A stretch of DNA of 43,440 bases from a virus. Numbering within the stretch: the stretch's first letter is position 1; each line of letters begins with the position of its first letter. The DNA is taken from positions 1-43,440 of IMG/VR virus record IMGVR_UViG_3300037427_001734; one strand, 5' to 3'. The notes under the pieces are model-generated. The model saw only the letters and a list, made by a program, of their open reading frames with translations, had not been told where the DNA came from and did no database searches. Shown in pieces: positions 15,988 to 25,410 of the stretch. A program made the position numbers and the translations under genes.

Positions 15988-18630
15988 ATGGGTCAACCCT
16001 CTAACTGTAATTGTAATTGCGACGATTCTGGCGGTGGTGGCGGCGGTGGTGGCGGCGGTGGCCCATTGCCATGCCCTCCTAACTGCGGCGATCCTCCAGC
16101 ACCAGTAGAGGGTGACGGAGTTCCTGCATACAGTGTATATCAACTTTGCGGCAATAATGAAGCACTTGAAGTAGACGATGGCACAAGGGGTTTTTGGCTT
16201 AAGAGAGTTATAAGCACAGCAGATATCCCCGTAGTAACAGTTGGATTTAATGGTGATTGCATAATTAGAACATCTGGCGATGGAACTTATTTCTATAAGG
16301 GAACAGATCTTGGCCACCATCCAATGCTGGTTGATTTGGCCAAAAGCCCAGACGTTTCCACTCAAGTATTCAGTTCAGGAGGCCTCCATAAAATATGCGA
16401 TGGCCCGGTGTGGGATGCTAGAGTTGGTACAGACTGCGGATTTGTTATGTCGGGCGGGAGTATTTTAGGCATAGGTAATCCACTTTTGCTTGGCGATGAA
16501 GAATATTATGAAAATGGCTGTATAGGCTCACCAATCCACCCAGCTTCTTCTATTGTTATGGACGATTTTATGAAGCAGGGGCTTGAGTCAGACGCCCTAC
16601 AGTCTGGGGTTGTCTTGTGGTCTAGATTTGTTGTGGCAGATGGTGCTTGCTACCAGCCCTACCAAAAGCCCGGACTTTTGTCTTGGGGTCTTAGTCTTTA
16701 CGGTCAGCTAGGCGCTAATCAATCATCGTATACTTATGGGGCTAAAATTTCAAACGACACAAACAATATACCAGAGCTTCCCGGAGACTATATATGCAGC
16801 GCATATTGGGATAACATGCGCGTAGGCAAGAATAATGTGGTTATCTCTTGTTACCACCAGTCACACCCTGACACTAGTCCTATAGGCTCCCTACCGCACA
16901 ACCAGATAATTGGCATTGGAGATGTTTCATCTCATGCGTGCGATTTCCATCAAAACAGGAATGACGAGGAGCAGAGTAATATTAACAGAGAAGCCAGACT
17001 GTTCAAATGGGCTTCGTCAGTCGATGCTCCTTCAGTTGTGTTTGAAGACCCCTTGTTTTATGGGGGAAATATGCAGTATAGGCATTCTATGACAAGTGTT
17101 GGTATTTTCGTCACGGCAAACACCGCCAGTATAACTTATCTCCCAGACGAATCCCTTCCAGATCCGTATTTAGTTCAAAGAAATATAGTTGATTTTAATA
17201 CTGGCAAAGCCGAAGGGTATTTTGGAAAAAATATATTTGAAGACACTATGCACTCAGCAGGGGATCGTGATTACAGCCCAAAAAAATCAGGCCCTGAGCC
17301 AGATTATATGTTTTCGCATTTAGGCGATGACAACTGGAAATCAATGGTCAGGCCTTACTTATCTAGCGTACAAACATGGGCAACCCAATTCAAGATTGGA
17401 GGCTCCACAGCAGCTTACGGCGGCGGTTCAGTCGCCGGCCCCGACGGTTATATGACTAAGCATTTAAATAGATTTCTTCATGTTGAAAACTGTAAGGATA
17501 AAAACGGATCACTTCCGCACGGACACTTCACGACGTGGGATGAAACGACAGTAACAAAATGTATACCACACTGGGACACTATAAACCAAACAACAGGTGG
17601 CTATCAAAGCGAAGTGCCAATGTTGTTCACTTGGCGAAACCCTAAAAACTATGAGAATGGATATGGTTATGATGAATACAACCGTGACGGCCAGCTTCTA
17701 GGAGAGATTGCCGATATACACGCTGGCTTTAGTCCTTATGGCGCAATAACCTTTGGCGGTGTTAGCTCTAATCTCGCTACTGCATGTTTTGGGCCATCAA
17801 GTATTGTTTACGATAACGGCGTTACACCCACAGCTCATATCGAAAATACCTTTGTACAAATGTCAACAAAAAGAGAACTTTGCCAAGGCTTCTTACACAC
17901 TAGAGCTAGTAAGTATGGTTCGTCCGCCCCGGAATTTACGCATGATGACTATGAAAGGAACAGACAGGAGGCCGAGGTTCCGGACTCCCAAAGATTCCCA
18001 ACATATGCAGACATGTTTCCGGGAGTAGTTAGGCATAGGCAGGGGCGATATCATATGTTTGAAAGCGATCAATGGTGTAAGTATCCATTTGGTCTTTACA
18101 ATCTTGACGCCACACCAGCTAACGGTCGTCCGCCTAACTTAATTTACAAAAGATTAGACAATAAACAAACACATACATTTCATAATCTGAAAAGCGGAGA
18201 CAATGCCGGATATGAGACACTCGAATATCCAATAGCACCAAATCAATGGTGTGTTTCTGGAGACCCCAATGGTAATGGGTATAACCAGTATTATTTTGTT
18301 AATTTCTTTCGTCCAGAAGTTCCCGCTGGCGAAGGAGATTCAAGCGACGTGGGATGCTGGAGGGCGCCTGCTATATCTAGGAGATTAGCCGAGCTCGCCA
18401 TGTCAAATGGTTCCGGAGTCGAGGCTATATACCTACCTGAAGATGCTGGAATAGGGTATAATTCCCCGTCAAACGCCCCTGCATCAGTTCCGATTGACCT
18501 TTACTTTATACAATACAGCCATGAGTTTTTGCCAGATACTCCACTACCTAGCAACTCTGCAAGGACAGCTTGGACATCACCACGACTGCGCGGTGCAATA
18601 CACTCATGGATGCAAATCCCAACCTATTGA
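15988..18630 (+). CDS. Large tail/adhesin protein with poly-Gly hinge and RCC1-like motif
   Basis: An 880-residue protein without a clear full-length family. The N-terminus is unusual: NCNCNCDD, then eleven consecutive Gly (residues 15-25), then PLPCPPNCGDPP, i.e. a Cys-rich anchor joined by a flexible hinge. Near residues 231-242 the segment LSWGLSLYGQLG fits the RCC1 beta-propeller repeat consensus, and CGFVMSGGSILGIGN near 150 could be another blade; two blades do not prove a propeller. The body is rich in Tyr, Trp, Asn, Gly and Pro (YGYDEYNRDGQ, HRQGRYHMFESDQW), as in carbohydrate-binding virion proteins. It lies between two giant fibre genes, 12 and 15 bases from them, with an AGGAG site, so it is most likely part of the same adsorption apparatus. 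Confidence 0.6.
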   Translation: MGQPSNCNCNCDDSGGGGGGGGGGGPLPCPPNCGDPPAPVEGDGVPAYSVYQLCGNNEALEVDDGTRGFWLKRVISTADIPVVTVGFNGDCIIRTSGDGTYFYKGTDLGHHPMLVDLAKSPDVSTQVFSSGGLHKICDGPVWDARVGTDCGFVMSGGSILGIGNPLLLGDEEYYENGCIGSPIHPASSIVMDDFMKQGLESDALQSGVVLWSRFVVADGACYQPYQKPGLLSWGLSLYGQLGANQSSYTYGAKISNDTNNIPELPGDYICSAYWDNMRVGKNNVVISCYHQSHPDTSPIGSLPHNQIIGIGDVSSHACDFHQNRNDEEQSNINREARLFKWASSVDAPSVVFEDPLFYGGNMQYRHSMTSVGIFVTANTASITYLPDESLPDPYLVQRNIVDFNTGKAEGYFGKNIFEDTMHSAGDRDYSPKKSGPEPDYMFSHLGDDNWKSMVRPYLSSVQTWATQFKIGGSTAAYGGGSVAGPDGYMTKHLNRFLHVENCKDKNGSLPHGHFTTWDETTVTKCIPHWDTINQTTGGYQSEVPMLFTWRNPKNYENGYGYDEYNRDGQLLGEIADIHAGFSPYGAITFGGVSSNLATACFGPSSIVYDNGVTPTAHIENTFVQMSTKRELCQGFLHTRASKYGSSAPEFTHDDYERNRQEAEVPDSQRFPTYADMFPGVVRHRQGRYHMFESDQWCKYPFGLYNLDATPANGRPPNLIYKRLDNKQTHTFHNLKSGDNAGYETLEYPIAPNQWCVSGDPNGNGYNQYYFVNFFRPEVPAGEGDSSDVGCWRAPAISRRLAELAMSNGSGVEAIYLPEDAGIGYNSPSNAPASVPIDLYFIQYSHEFLPDTPLPSNSARTAWTSPRLRGAIHSWMQIPTY
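16030..16062 (+). repeat. GGN microsatellite encoding eleven glycines
   Basis: Eleven consecutive GGC/GGT codons form a GGCGGTGGT-type repeat near the 5' end of the 880-codon gene. Unit changes by slippage would change hinge length by whole residues and keep the frame. Confidence 0.95.
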
Positions 18631-18645
18631 TGAGGATGATAAAAG

Positions 18646-21600
18646 ATGCCTTTTAACTTAAAAGATAGAGTACGAGAAACAACTACTACCGTAGGGACTA
18701 GCGACGTTGTTTTAGAGGGTGCATATTCTGGTTATAGATCTTTTCTTGACTCAGGTATAGGAGATGGTACATCAACTTACTATGTTCTTATTAATAATAG
18801 GCAATGGGAAGTTGGCATAGGAACTTTCATAGAGGCAGAAAGCAAGCTAACTAGAGATACCGTTCTTTCAAGTAGTATTGGGGGCACGAGTAAAATATCG
18901 TTGACTGGCGGAGTTTCAGATGTTTTTATAGCTCAACCGGCTGATAAGTCTGCTTTCCTAAATCCCGCTGGGCTAGTCTCTGGCGTATCTTTTACTGGCT
19001 ATGCTTTTCCAGATGGTAGTACTCAGACTACATCGGCGGCAGCAGCCTCTGGAAATCCAGTTGCTAACGCTATTGCGTTTTGGGCTGATTCTGAAAGCTT
19101 AGGGCACGATGCTGGTTTAAAATTTCAAGACAATAAATTTATAACAACTCATCCGGCAGAGTTCAGAGCATTAAGTGGAATACCCGTAACAATAATTCAA
19201 AACGGCTCAGGCAATATCTTTCAAGGGTATGTAGATAACTCCACAGACAGGACAATAGCTCTAAATCTGACAGATGAAAGCGCCCCAACTTGGACTCTTG
19301 GTCTCAGCGATACTCCGGTTGGAGATGGTGGCAATCCAACGTATGGATATGTTTATGGTAACAATGGTTCTGTTGGTCAGTATGCAACTAGTGATACTTA
19401 TCAAGTATTAAATTATACTAATGGATTTTGGATTGGTCACAAGTCTGCCAATATACTAAATGTTAGTAAAGATAACGGCACAAGGGTTTTGAATTCTCAA
19501 CCAGCAGTCACCGCGCTGGAGGTTCAAGGTGCAATATCCCAAAGTGAAAAATTACAAAAGTGGACTCAAAGCGATGACTCAGTTGTAGCCTATGTTGATA
19601 ACGTAGGAAATATAAGCGGGGTAATATTAAAGTTAAATAGTATTGATTTTTCTGACGGAACTCAACAATCAAGCGCTGCAGTTATAAATGTCTTCAACAT
19701 TGGCTCTGGAACGGCGCATAGAAGCTTAATAGACACAAACATTTCTGACATTACAACTAATACAAACAATATAGTAGCTTCAGGCGCTAGTATTATTGAT
19801 TCTTCTACTGCGCTTACGATTGCTTCTGGTACGGCGATAAGAGATGAAGCCTCAGCTAACGCCACTAGTATAACTGGTAATACAGGCTCGATAGTTGTAA
19901 ACAGAGATAATATAGTAGCTTCGGGGACTGCAATTATTAATTCCTACACAGATTTAGTCATTGCTTCTGGAACAGCAGAAAGAGATCTTACGGTAGCCTC
20001 TGGCACATCTATCGTTGGGCAGTTCTCTTCTAAGGCAGATTTACATAGCCCTGCGTTTGCGGGTACTCCTACAGCACCTACCGCTGCAGCCCTAACAAAT
20101 ACCACTCAGATTGCTACAACAGCTTTTGTCAGGACAGAAGTAACTAGCTTGGTTGATTCTGCGCCCGGAACTTTAGACACACTCAATGAATTGGCTTCTG
20201 CGCTTGGCGACGATGCAAACTTTTCTACTACTGTGACCAACTCCATTGCTACCAAGGCATCTAGCGTAGACTTGGCTGCTGCTAGTGGTTCACTTAGACA
20301 CGACTTAGATTTAGCTGCAAATAGTGGTGTTGATACTTCTGGCATAGCGTTTGGTGCTTATGCTTGGGGTAATCACGCAGACGTTGGGTATGCCGCGCCA
20401 ACTGACTTTGCTCTATTATATGCCAGTGGAGCTGAAACTTCAGGAATAGCTTGGACTGCGTATAACAGGGGAGATCATCGTGCTTTAGGTCTTGTCACAC
20501 ACGCCACGTTTGATTCTCAGGGCTTAATAAAAAGAGGCTCAAGTTCTGGAGTATATACTTACATAACAGACAACTCGGATAATTGGAATACTGCATATAG
20601 CTGGGGAGACTACGTACCATCAGGCACTGTTTCTAAAAAAGAAAGAGAGATGTTATTTAGTAGTGGCGTTGGCACTTCTGGAGTTGCTTTCGCAGCGTCT
20701 GCGGACGTTCCATTGTTATATGCAAGTGGAGCTGATACGTCTGGCATAGCATTTGGTGCTTACTCTTGGGGCAATCATGGAAGCGCAGGATATTTGACTT
20801 CTGAAACATTTGGTCTTTCTTCTGGTACTAAGTTAAGAAAAGATGTAGACCTCATATTTGCAAGTGGGCAAGACAGCTCTGGTATAGCATTTGCCGCCTA
20901 TGCTTGGGGAAATCATGCTAGCGCTGGTTATGGAAGTCCAACTGATATATCCAACTTGTTTGCAAGCGGGCAAGACACATCCGGTATAGCATTTGCCGCC
21001 TATGCTTGGGGCAACCATGCATCTGCCGGCTACCTTACGTCCGAGACTTCACATGCAGATGTTGTAGTCGATGGAGATTTTTCAACAAATGGTCTTCTAA
21101 AGAGAACTGGAGCAGGAGCTTATACTTCCGTAACAGATAATTCAAGCAACTGGAATAATGCTTATAGCTGGGGAGATCATACTCCTTCTGGAACTAAACA
21201 CGCAAGACAAATAGACATGCTCGCCAGTAGTGGTGTTGACACTTCTGGCATAGCTTTCGCTGCTTATGGGTGGGGAAATCATGCATCTGCTGGTTATCTA
21301 ACGTCCTATACAGAGACAAACAATTTGAGTTCAGCGGTTACTTGGGCCAATGTGCCAGATGCCAATATAACTCAGTCTTCAGTTGTTCAACACTCTGGAG
21401 CGTTAAAGGTTTTTGAATCCCAGATAACAGACTTACAAGATTACGCTCTTTTAGCAAGTCCGACATTCACCGGAACCCCAGCAGCGCCAACCGCCTCTGC
21501 TGCAACAAACACTACGCAAATAGCCACTACCGCTTTTGTTAGAACAGAAATTTCAAACCTCGTGGATTCTGCTCCCGGTGCGCTAGACACCCTCAATGAA

Positions 21601-24144
21601 CTAGCTGCCGCTATAAACGATGATGCAAGTTTCTCAACAACAGTCACCAACTCAATTGCTACCAAGATAGGCAATGTGGTTGAGGATACCACTCCTCAGC
21701 TAGGCGGAACATTAGACGCTAATAGCAATTCTATTGATATGGGTACTAACAACATTACCGACACAAAAGTTGGACAGTGGGATACTTCTTACGGGTGGGG
21801 AGACCACAGAGCTTTAGGCTTGGTGACTCACTCCACTTTTGGTTCTGAGGGACTTATCAAGCGAGGCTCTACCTCTGGTAGCTATTCCTTTATTACAGAT
21901 AACTCTAGCAATTGGAATACTGCTTATGGCTGGGGAAACCATGCGTCTGCTGGATACCTAACGTCAGAGACAAACAATTTGAGTTCGGCGGTCACTTGGG
22001 CAAATGTGCCCAACTCCAATATCACAGAGTCATCAGTGACACAGCATCAAGCTGCTCTCTCTATAACAGAGTCACAGATTAGTGATTTTGGTTCTTACCT
22101 TACCTCTGAAACTTTTACATCTCTAGTGCAGGATACTTCCCCTCAACTAGGTGGAACATTAGACGCCAATAGCCAGTCTATTGATATGGGCACTAACACC
22201 ATTACCGACACAAAAGTTGGCCAGTGGGATACTTCTTATGGCTGGGGCGACCACAGAGCTCTAGGCTTGGTTACACATGGTACATTTGGTTCTGAGGGCA
22301 TCATAAAGAGGGGCTCCACATCAGGGGATTATTCATTTATAACAGATAATTCTTCAAATTGGAACACTGCTCATGGCTGGGGAAATCATGCAAGTGCAGG
22401 CTATTTAACTGCTAGCTCAACCAATACACTAACAAATAAAACCTTAACAAGCCCTGACATAAACACGCCAGATATTGACGGTGGAACCATTGATGGAGCT
22501 ACCATTGCAACTAGTGATGTTACTGTTGGTAGTGACAAAACGCTAGATGTTTCTGCTGGAACTCTAACTACTTCAGCAGCTCAAAATTTAGCTATAGTTC
22601 AAGGTGCAGCTTCCAATATAGACATTGGAGCTTATGAGTTAAGAGCGCAGACTCTAGAATCCGACGTGTCTAATGGAACAGCGCCTTTGACAGTGGCTTC
22701 TACAACAGTGGTCACAAATCTTAATGCGGACAAGCTAGACGGTCAAGATGGAAGTCACTATCTAGACTATGGTAATTTTGTTATTGATGATGATGAAATA
22801 CCTATTGCAAAATTAGCGGCAGACAAAGTTACAATTGGTTCAACAGATGTCACATTGGGGGCTACTGTTACCACTTTTGCTGGCTTAGCATCTGTTACTA
22901 GCACAGCATTTGTAGGTGACCTAACGGGTACGTCCAGTAAGGTTACGGTAACTAATTCATCAGCCGCTACAGCTTATCCTATCGTATTTCATAATGAAAG
23001 TGACCACGGTAGTCTTCTTGATGACACTGGAGCATTTACTTATAAACCTAGCACTGGCGATGTTCTAATCTGGAACGCAGGGGCAGATAATCCTACCGTA
23101 ACAATTAAAAACAGTCACTCTGGTGCTACAGCAGGAACTTTAAAGTTCTTAAATTCATCTTCCACCGCTGGCGACAATGCCGTTTGTGGAAACATAGGTT
23201 TTTATGGGCGGAATGACAATGTTGGCGATGATACTGACATTCAGTTTGGAAAAATTCAAGTTACCGCAGCTGATACAGGCGATGGCGCAGAGCAAGGTTC
23301 AATGGGGTTCCATGTTGCTGAGTTGGACGGGACTTTGACTCAAGGCCTACTAATTGCTGGGCAAGATGCTAATGGTGAAGTTGATGTCACTATTGGAGCT
23401 GGAGCTGCGTCAACCACAACAATAGCTGGTACGCTGACGATGGGTAGTACAGCAGCCTTAACAAACGCTGGCTTAGTTGCTGTTGCCAACCAATCCAATA
23501 TTACTGGCTTGGGAACACTTACAACTCTTACTGTTGACAATATTACTATAGACGCCTCTACGATTGATTTTAATGGTACTACAGGAAACAACAAGATTGA
23601 ATTAACAGACGATCTTGCTAGTGCTTTAGATATTACTGAGTCTAGTAACTCTTACATAAAGTTTAATACCCAAAATGCGGGTACTGAAGTTACATACAGC
23701 AAAGAGGCTGTAGAGATATCAAAACCTCTTAAATGCACTAAAGCCATACACTCTTCAATATCAAAAACAAACGGTATTACAAGCGAAACATTGAAAGGTG
23801 GTGGGTCAGGAAATGTGGTTACTTTAGACTTAGCTGAAGCTGGGTTCTTTAGAGTTCAGTTGACCGCAAATGTAGATGAAATTTGGTTTAAAAATCAGTC
23901 TGAAGGACAAAAAGTAATTATAAGGTTTGAACAAGATGGTACTGGTAGTAGAACTGTAGATCTTAGCGATTCTTTCTATGCTACAGATGGAACCGCAGTT
24001 AGCGTTCAATGGCCTTCCGATACTCCACCTACTTTAACAACGACAGCTAGCAAAGCAGACTTAATTGGCTTATTAAACTTTGGGATACCAGCAGGCAGTG
24101 TACACTGGTACAATGCTGTAGTTATAGGGCAGAATTTTGACTAA
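18646..24144 (+). CDS. Long repetitive tail fibre protein
   Basis: The largest gene here, 1832 residues. The first 110 residues (MPFNLKDRVRETTTTVGTSD...) are a module shared with the gene at 33057 and probably bind the virion. The shaft consists of phage-fibre repeats: SGxDTSGIAFAAYAWGNH in about six copies between residues 560 and 890, DNSSNWNTAYGWGNHASAGY in several, and a lambda-Stf-like unit (FAGTPTAPTAAAL, TTQIATTAFVRTE, DTLNELA) at about 470-545 and again at 940-1010. Around residues 1010-1260 a module with QLGGTLDANS and GLVTHSTFGSEG is duplicated. The C-terminal 100 residues are a compact beta domain ending in WYNAVVIGQNFD, probably the tip. Its TAA overlaps the sulfotransferase ATG (TAATG). 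A trimeric side or central fibre is the likely structure. Confidence 0.85.
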   Translation: MPFNLKDRVRETTTTVGTSDVVLEGAYSGYRSFLDSGIGDGTSTYYVLINNRQWEVGIGTFIEAESKLTRDTVLSSSIGGTSKISLTGGVSDVFIAQPADKSAFLNPAGLVSGVSFTGYAFPDGSTQTTSAAAASGNPVANAIAFWADSESLGHDAGLKFQDNKFITTHPAEFRALSGIPVTIIQNGSGNIFQGYVDNSTDRTIALNLTDESAPTWTLGLSDTPVGDGGNPTYGYVYGNNGSVGQYATSDTYQVLNYTNGFWIGHKSANILNVSKDNGTRVLNSQPAVTALEVQGAISQSEKLQKWTQSDDSVVAYVDNVGNISGVILKLNSIDFSDGTQQSSAAVINVFNIGSGTAHRSLIDTNISDITTNTNNIVASGASIIDSSTALTIASGTAIRDEASANATSITGNTGSIVVNRDNIVASGTAIINSYTDLVIASGTAERDLTVASGTSIVGQFSSKADLHSPAFAGTPTAPTAAALTNTTQIATTAFVRTEVTSLVDSAPGTLDTLNELASALGDDANFSTTVTNSIATKASSVDLAAASGSLRHDLDLAANSGVDTSGIAFGAYAWGNHADVGYAAPTDFALLYASGAETSGIAWTAYNRGDHRALGLVTHATFDSQGLIKRGSSSGVYTYITDNSDNWNTAYSWGDYVPSGTVSKKEREMLFSSGVGTSGVAFAASADVPLLYASGADTSGIAFGAYSWGNHGSAGYLTSETFGLSSGTKLRKDVDLIFASGQDSSGIAFAAYAWGNHASAGYGSPTDISNLFASGQDTSGIAFAAYAWGNHASAGYLTSETSHADVVVDGDFSTNGLLKRTGAGAYTSVTDNSSNWNNAYSWGDHTPSGTKHARQIDMLASSGVDTSGIAFAAYGWGNHASAGYLTSYTETNNLSSAVTWANVPDANITQSSVVQHSGALKVFESQITDLQDYALLASPTFTGTPAAPTASAATNTTQIATTAFVRTEISNLVDSAPGALDTLNELAAAINDDASFSTTVTNSIATKIGNVVEDTTPQLGGTLDANSNSIDMGTNNITDTKVGQWDTSYGWGDHRALGLVTHSTFGSEGLIKRGSTSGSYSFITDNSSNWNTAYGWGNHASAGYLTSETNNLSSAVTWANVPNSNITESSVTQHQAALSITESQISDFGSYLTSETFTSLVQDTSPQLGGTLDANSQSIDMGTNTITDTKVGQWDTSYGWGDHRALGLVTHGTFGSEGIIKRGSTSGDYSFITDNSSNWNTAHGWGNHASAGYLTASSTNTLTNKTLTSPDINTPDIDGGTIDGATIATSDVTVGSDKTLDVSAGTLTTSAAQNLAIVQGAASNIDIGAYELRAQTLESDVSNGTAPLTVASTTVVTNLNADKLDGQDGSHYLDYGNFVIDDDEIPIAKLAADKVTIGSTDVTLGATVTTFAGLASVTSTAFVGDLTGTSSKVTVTNSSAATAYPIVFHNESDHGSLLDDTGAFTYKPSTGDVLIWNAGADNPTVTIKNSHSGATAGTLKFLNSSSTAGDNAVCGNIGFYGRNDNVGDDTDIQFGKIQVTAADTGDGAEQGSMGFHVAELDGTLTQGLLIAGQDANGEVDVTIGAGAASTTTIAGTLTMGSTAALTNAGLVAVANQSNITGLGTLTTLTVDNITIDASTIDFNGTTGNNKIELTDDLASALDITESSNSYIKFNTQNAGTEVTYSKEAVEISKPLKCTKAIHSSISKTNGITSETLKGGGSGNVVTLDLAEAGFFRVQLTANVDEIWFKNQSEGQKVIIRFEQDGTGSRTVDLSDSFYATDGTAVSVQWPSDTPPTLTTTASKADLIGLLNFGIPAGSVHWYNAVVIGQNFD
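21675..22400 (+). repeat. Duplicated ~447-bp module inside the long fibre gene
   Basis: Two adjacent copies start near 21675 and 22122. Each encodes DTxPQLGGTLDANSxSIDMG, then KVGQWDTSYGWGDHRALGL, then ITDNSSNWNTA and WGNHASAGYL; they differ by mostly synonymous changes. This is a direct repeat large enough for recombination to add or delete a module. Confidence 0.85.
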
Positions 24145-24809
24145 TGAAACCTAAAATATGCGCTTTAGTAAGCACGCCTAGATCCGGCACGCATTTTTTA
24201 AGGTCTGCACTAGACAACCACAAGCACATAGAATTTGCGGGAGAATTTTTTAAAGAAAACACGCATCCAAGCTTAATAAAAGAATATATCTATAAAGGCA
24301 CACTGGACGAATCAATTGTTAATCTAGACTACGTTGGATTTGTTTGGCATCTAGTGTTAACAAGCGACCTAGAGAAAAATAGCATAGATAAGTTCATTAT
24401 ACTAGAAAGAAAGAATAAGCTTGAACAATTTGTTTCATTACTTATAGCCACTAAAACAAAAAGTTTTGCATACACAAAAACAAAGGAAAGAATTGAGGTT
24501 GACCCCAACCACCTTGCCCATTTCATTAGTAGACATAATAATCTTTATTCAGAGTTTAGAAGCTCATTAACAGATTATAAAAACATATACTATGAGGATC
24601 TTTGTAGTAATTTCAGAGAGACTATAAAAGATATTCACAAATACCTTGAGGTACGCCAAGACATCCAAGAATGGGGAGAATCTTGGTTTAGGACTAATGG
24701 TAAAAACTTTGGACATAGCCCTTTAGTCAAACAAGAAACAAGACCTATGAGGGAAGTGGTAATAAATTACGAGGACGTGAAGGAATATGATGGATTTTAC
24801 AAGATATGA
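24144..24809 (+). CDS. Sulfotransferase family protein
   Basis: A 221-residue PAPS-dependent sulfotransferase-like enzyme (Stf0-type by eye). The N-terminal CALVSTPRSGTHFLR (residues 6-20) is the 5'-phosphosulfate-binding loop, and ILERKNKLEQFVSLLIA (86-102) fits the 3'-phosphate-binding region with the Arg and Ser that hold PAPS. NIYYEDL near 150 fits a conserved strand late in the fold. It would transfer sulfate to a sugar or lipid hydroxyl. Its ATG overlaps the fibre gene stop and its 3' end overlaps the methyltransferase by 23 bases, so it is translated with both. Only 1 of its 11 Arg codons is CGN, unlike the capsid gene. Acceptor unknown; a glycan on fibres, capsid or host surface is plausible. 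Confidence 0.8.
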   Translation: MKPKICALVSTPRSGTHFLRSALDNHKHIEFAGEFFKENTHPSLIKEYIYKGTLDESIVNLDYVGFVWHLVLTSDLEKNSIDKFIILERKNKLEQFVSLLIATKTKSFAYTKTKERIEVDPNHLAHFISRHNNLYSEFRSSLTDYKNIYYEDLCSNFRETIKDIHKYLEVRQDIQEWGESWFRTNGKNFGHSPLVKQETRPMREVVINYEDVKEYDGFYKI

Positions 24810-25410
24810 GTTTACACTAAATTGTGATCACCCAAACTGGATAACAGATAAAAGACATGTAGAAATTATATACGAATTTTTAATGCGTTCAGATATGAAA
24901 AGAATAGCTGAGATAGGCTCGTACACGGGTTTTTCTACAGCTGCTTTTATAGAGGCGCTTAATAACGGTAAAGATTTCAAATTACACCTATCAGAGCCTC
25001 GGCCAACAAAACAATTAGAAGCTGTAATGTCAATGTGCAAGAAGCCCGACAATGTGGTTCTTCATACTCAACACGGGGAAAAATTTTTAGAAGACTGGCA
25101 AGATTTTGATCTGGTGTTCGTCGATGCCGATCACTCAATGGCGGGAGCTGGATCTGACCTGTTAAGAATACTTGCTAATGATGTTACAAATGTAATGGCC
25201 CATGACACAAACCTTAGTAATATGGTTAGCAATTACGACGGAAGAGGGGCTGAGCTTTTAGGAAGAGTTTTAAAAATACATCCAGATTATAAAGTTATAG
25301 AAGATAAAAAGGAAAGAAAAGGCGAGTTTACTCAAAGAGGGTTTCTTTTTGCGTCTAAAGATGATGAGACCTACAGCATAGCCAAGGACGTTTTTGAAGA
25401 GCTATGTTGA
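24787..25410 (+). CDS. SAM-dependent methyltransferase (class I)
   Basis: A 207-residue Rossmann-type methyltransferase, like the Methyltransf_24 group. RIAEIGSYTGFSTAAFIEAL at about 39-58 is motif I for S-adenosylmethionine; LHLSEP is the acidic strand-2 end; FDLVFVDADHSMAGA near 105-118 is motif IV with the metal- or substrate-binding Asp-Ala-Asp-His; VMAHDTN follows. This resembles O-methyltransferases of sugars or small molecules. Two adjacent ATG codons (24787, 24790) are possible starts; AAGGA is better spaced for the second. It overlaps the sulfotransferase and the next gene by short stretches. A glycan O-methyl cap would fit the neighbourhood, but the substrate is not visible. Confidence 0.8.
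   Translation: MMDFTRYEFTLNCDHPNWITDKRHVEIIYEFLMRSDMKRIAEIGSYTGFSTAAFIEALNNGKDFKLHLSEPRPTKQLEAVMSMCKKPDNVVLHTQHGEKFLEDWQDFDLVFVDADHSMAGAGSDLLRILANDVTNVMAHDTNLSNMVSNYDGRGAELLGRVLKIHPDYKVIEDKKERKGEFTQRGFLFASKDDETYSIAKDVFEELC

Noticed and set aside
20323-21300. Regular repeats resembling a CRISPR array
   Set aside because: Repeats are in-frame protein repeats of unequal spacing with synonymous differences, not identical repeats with unique spacers.
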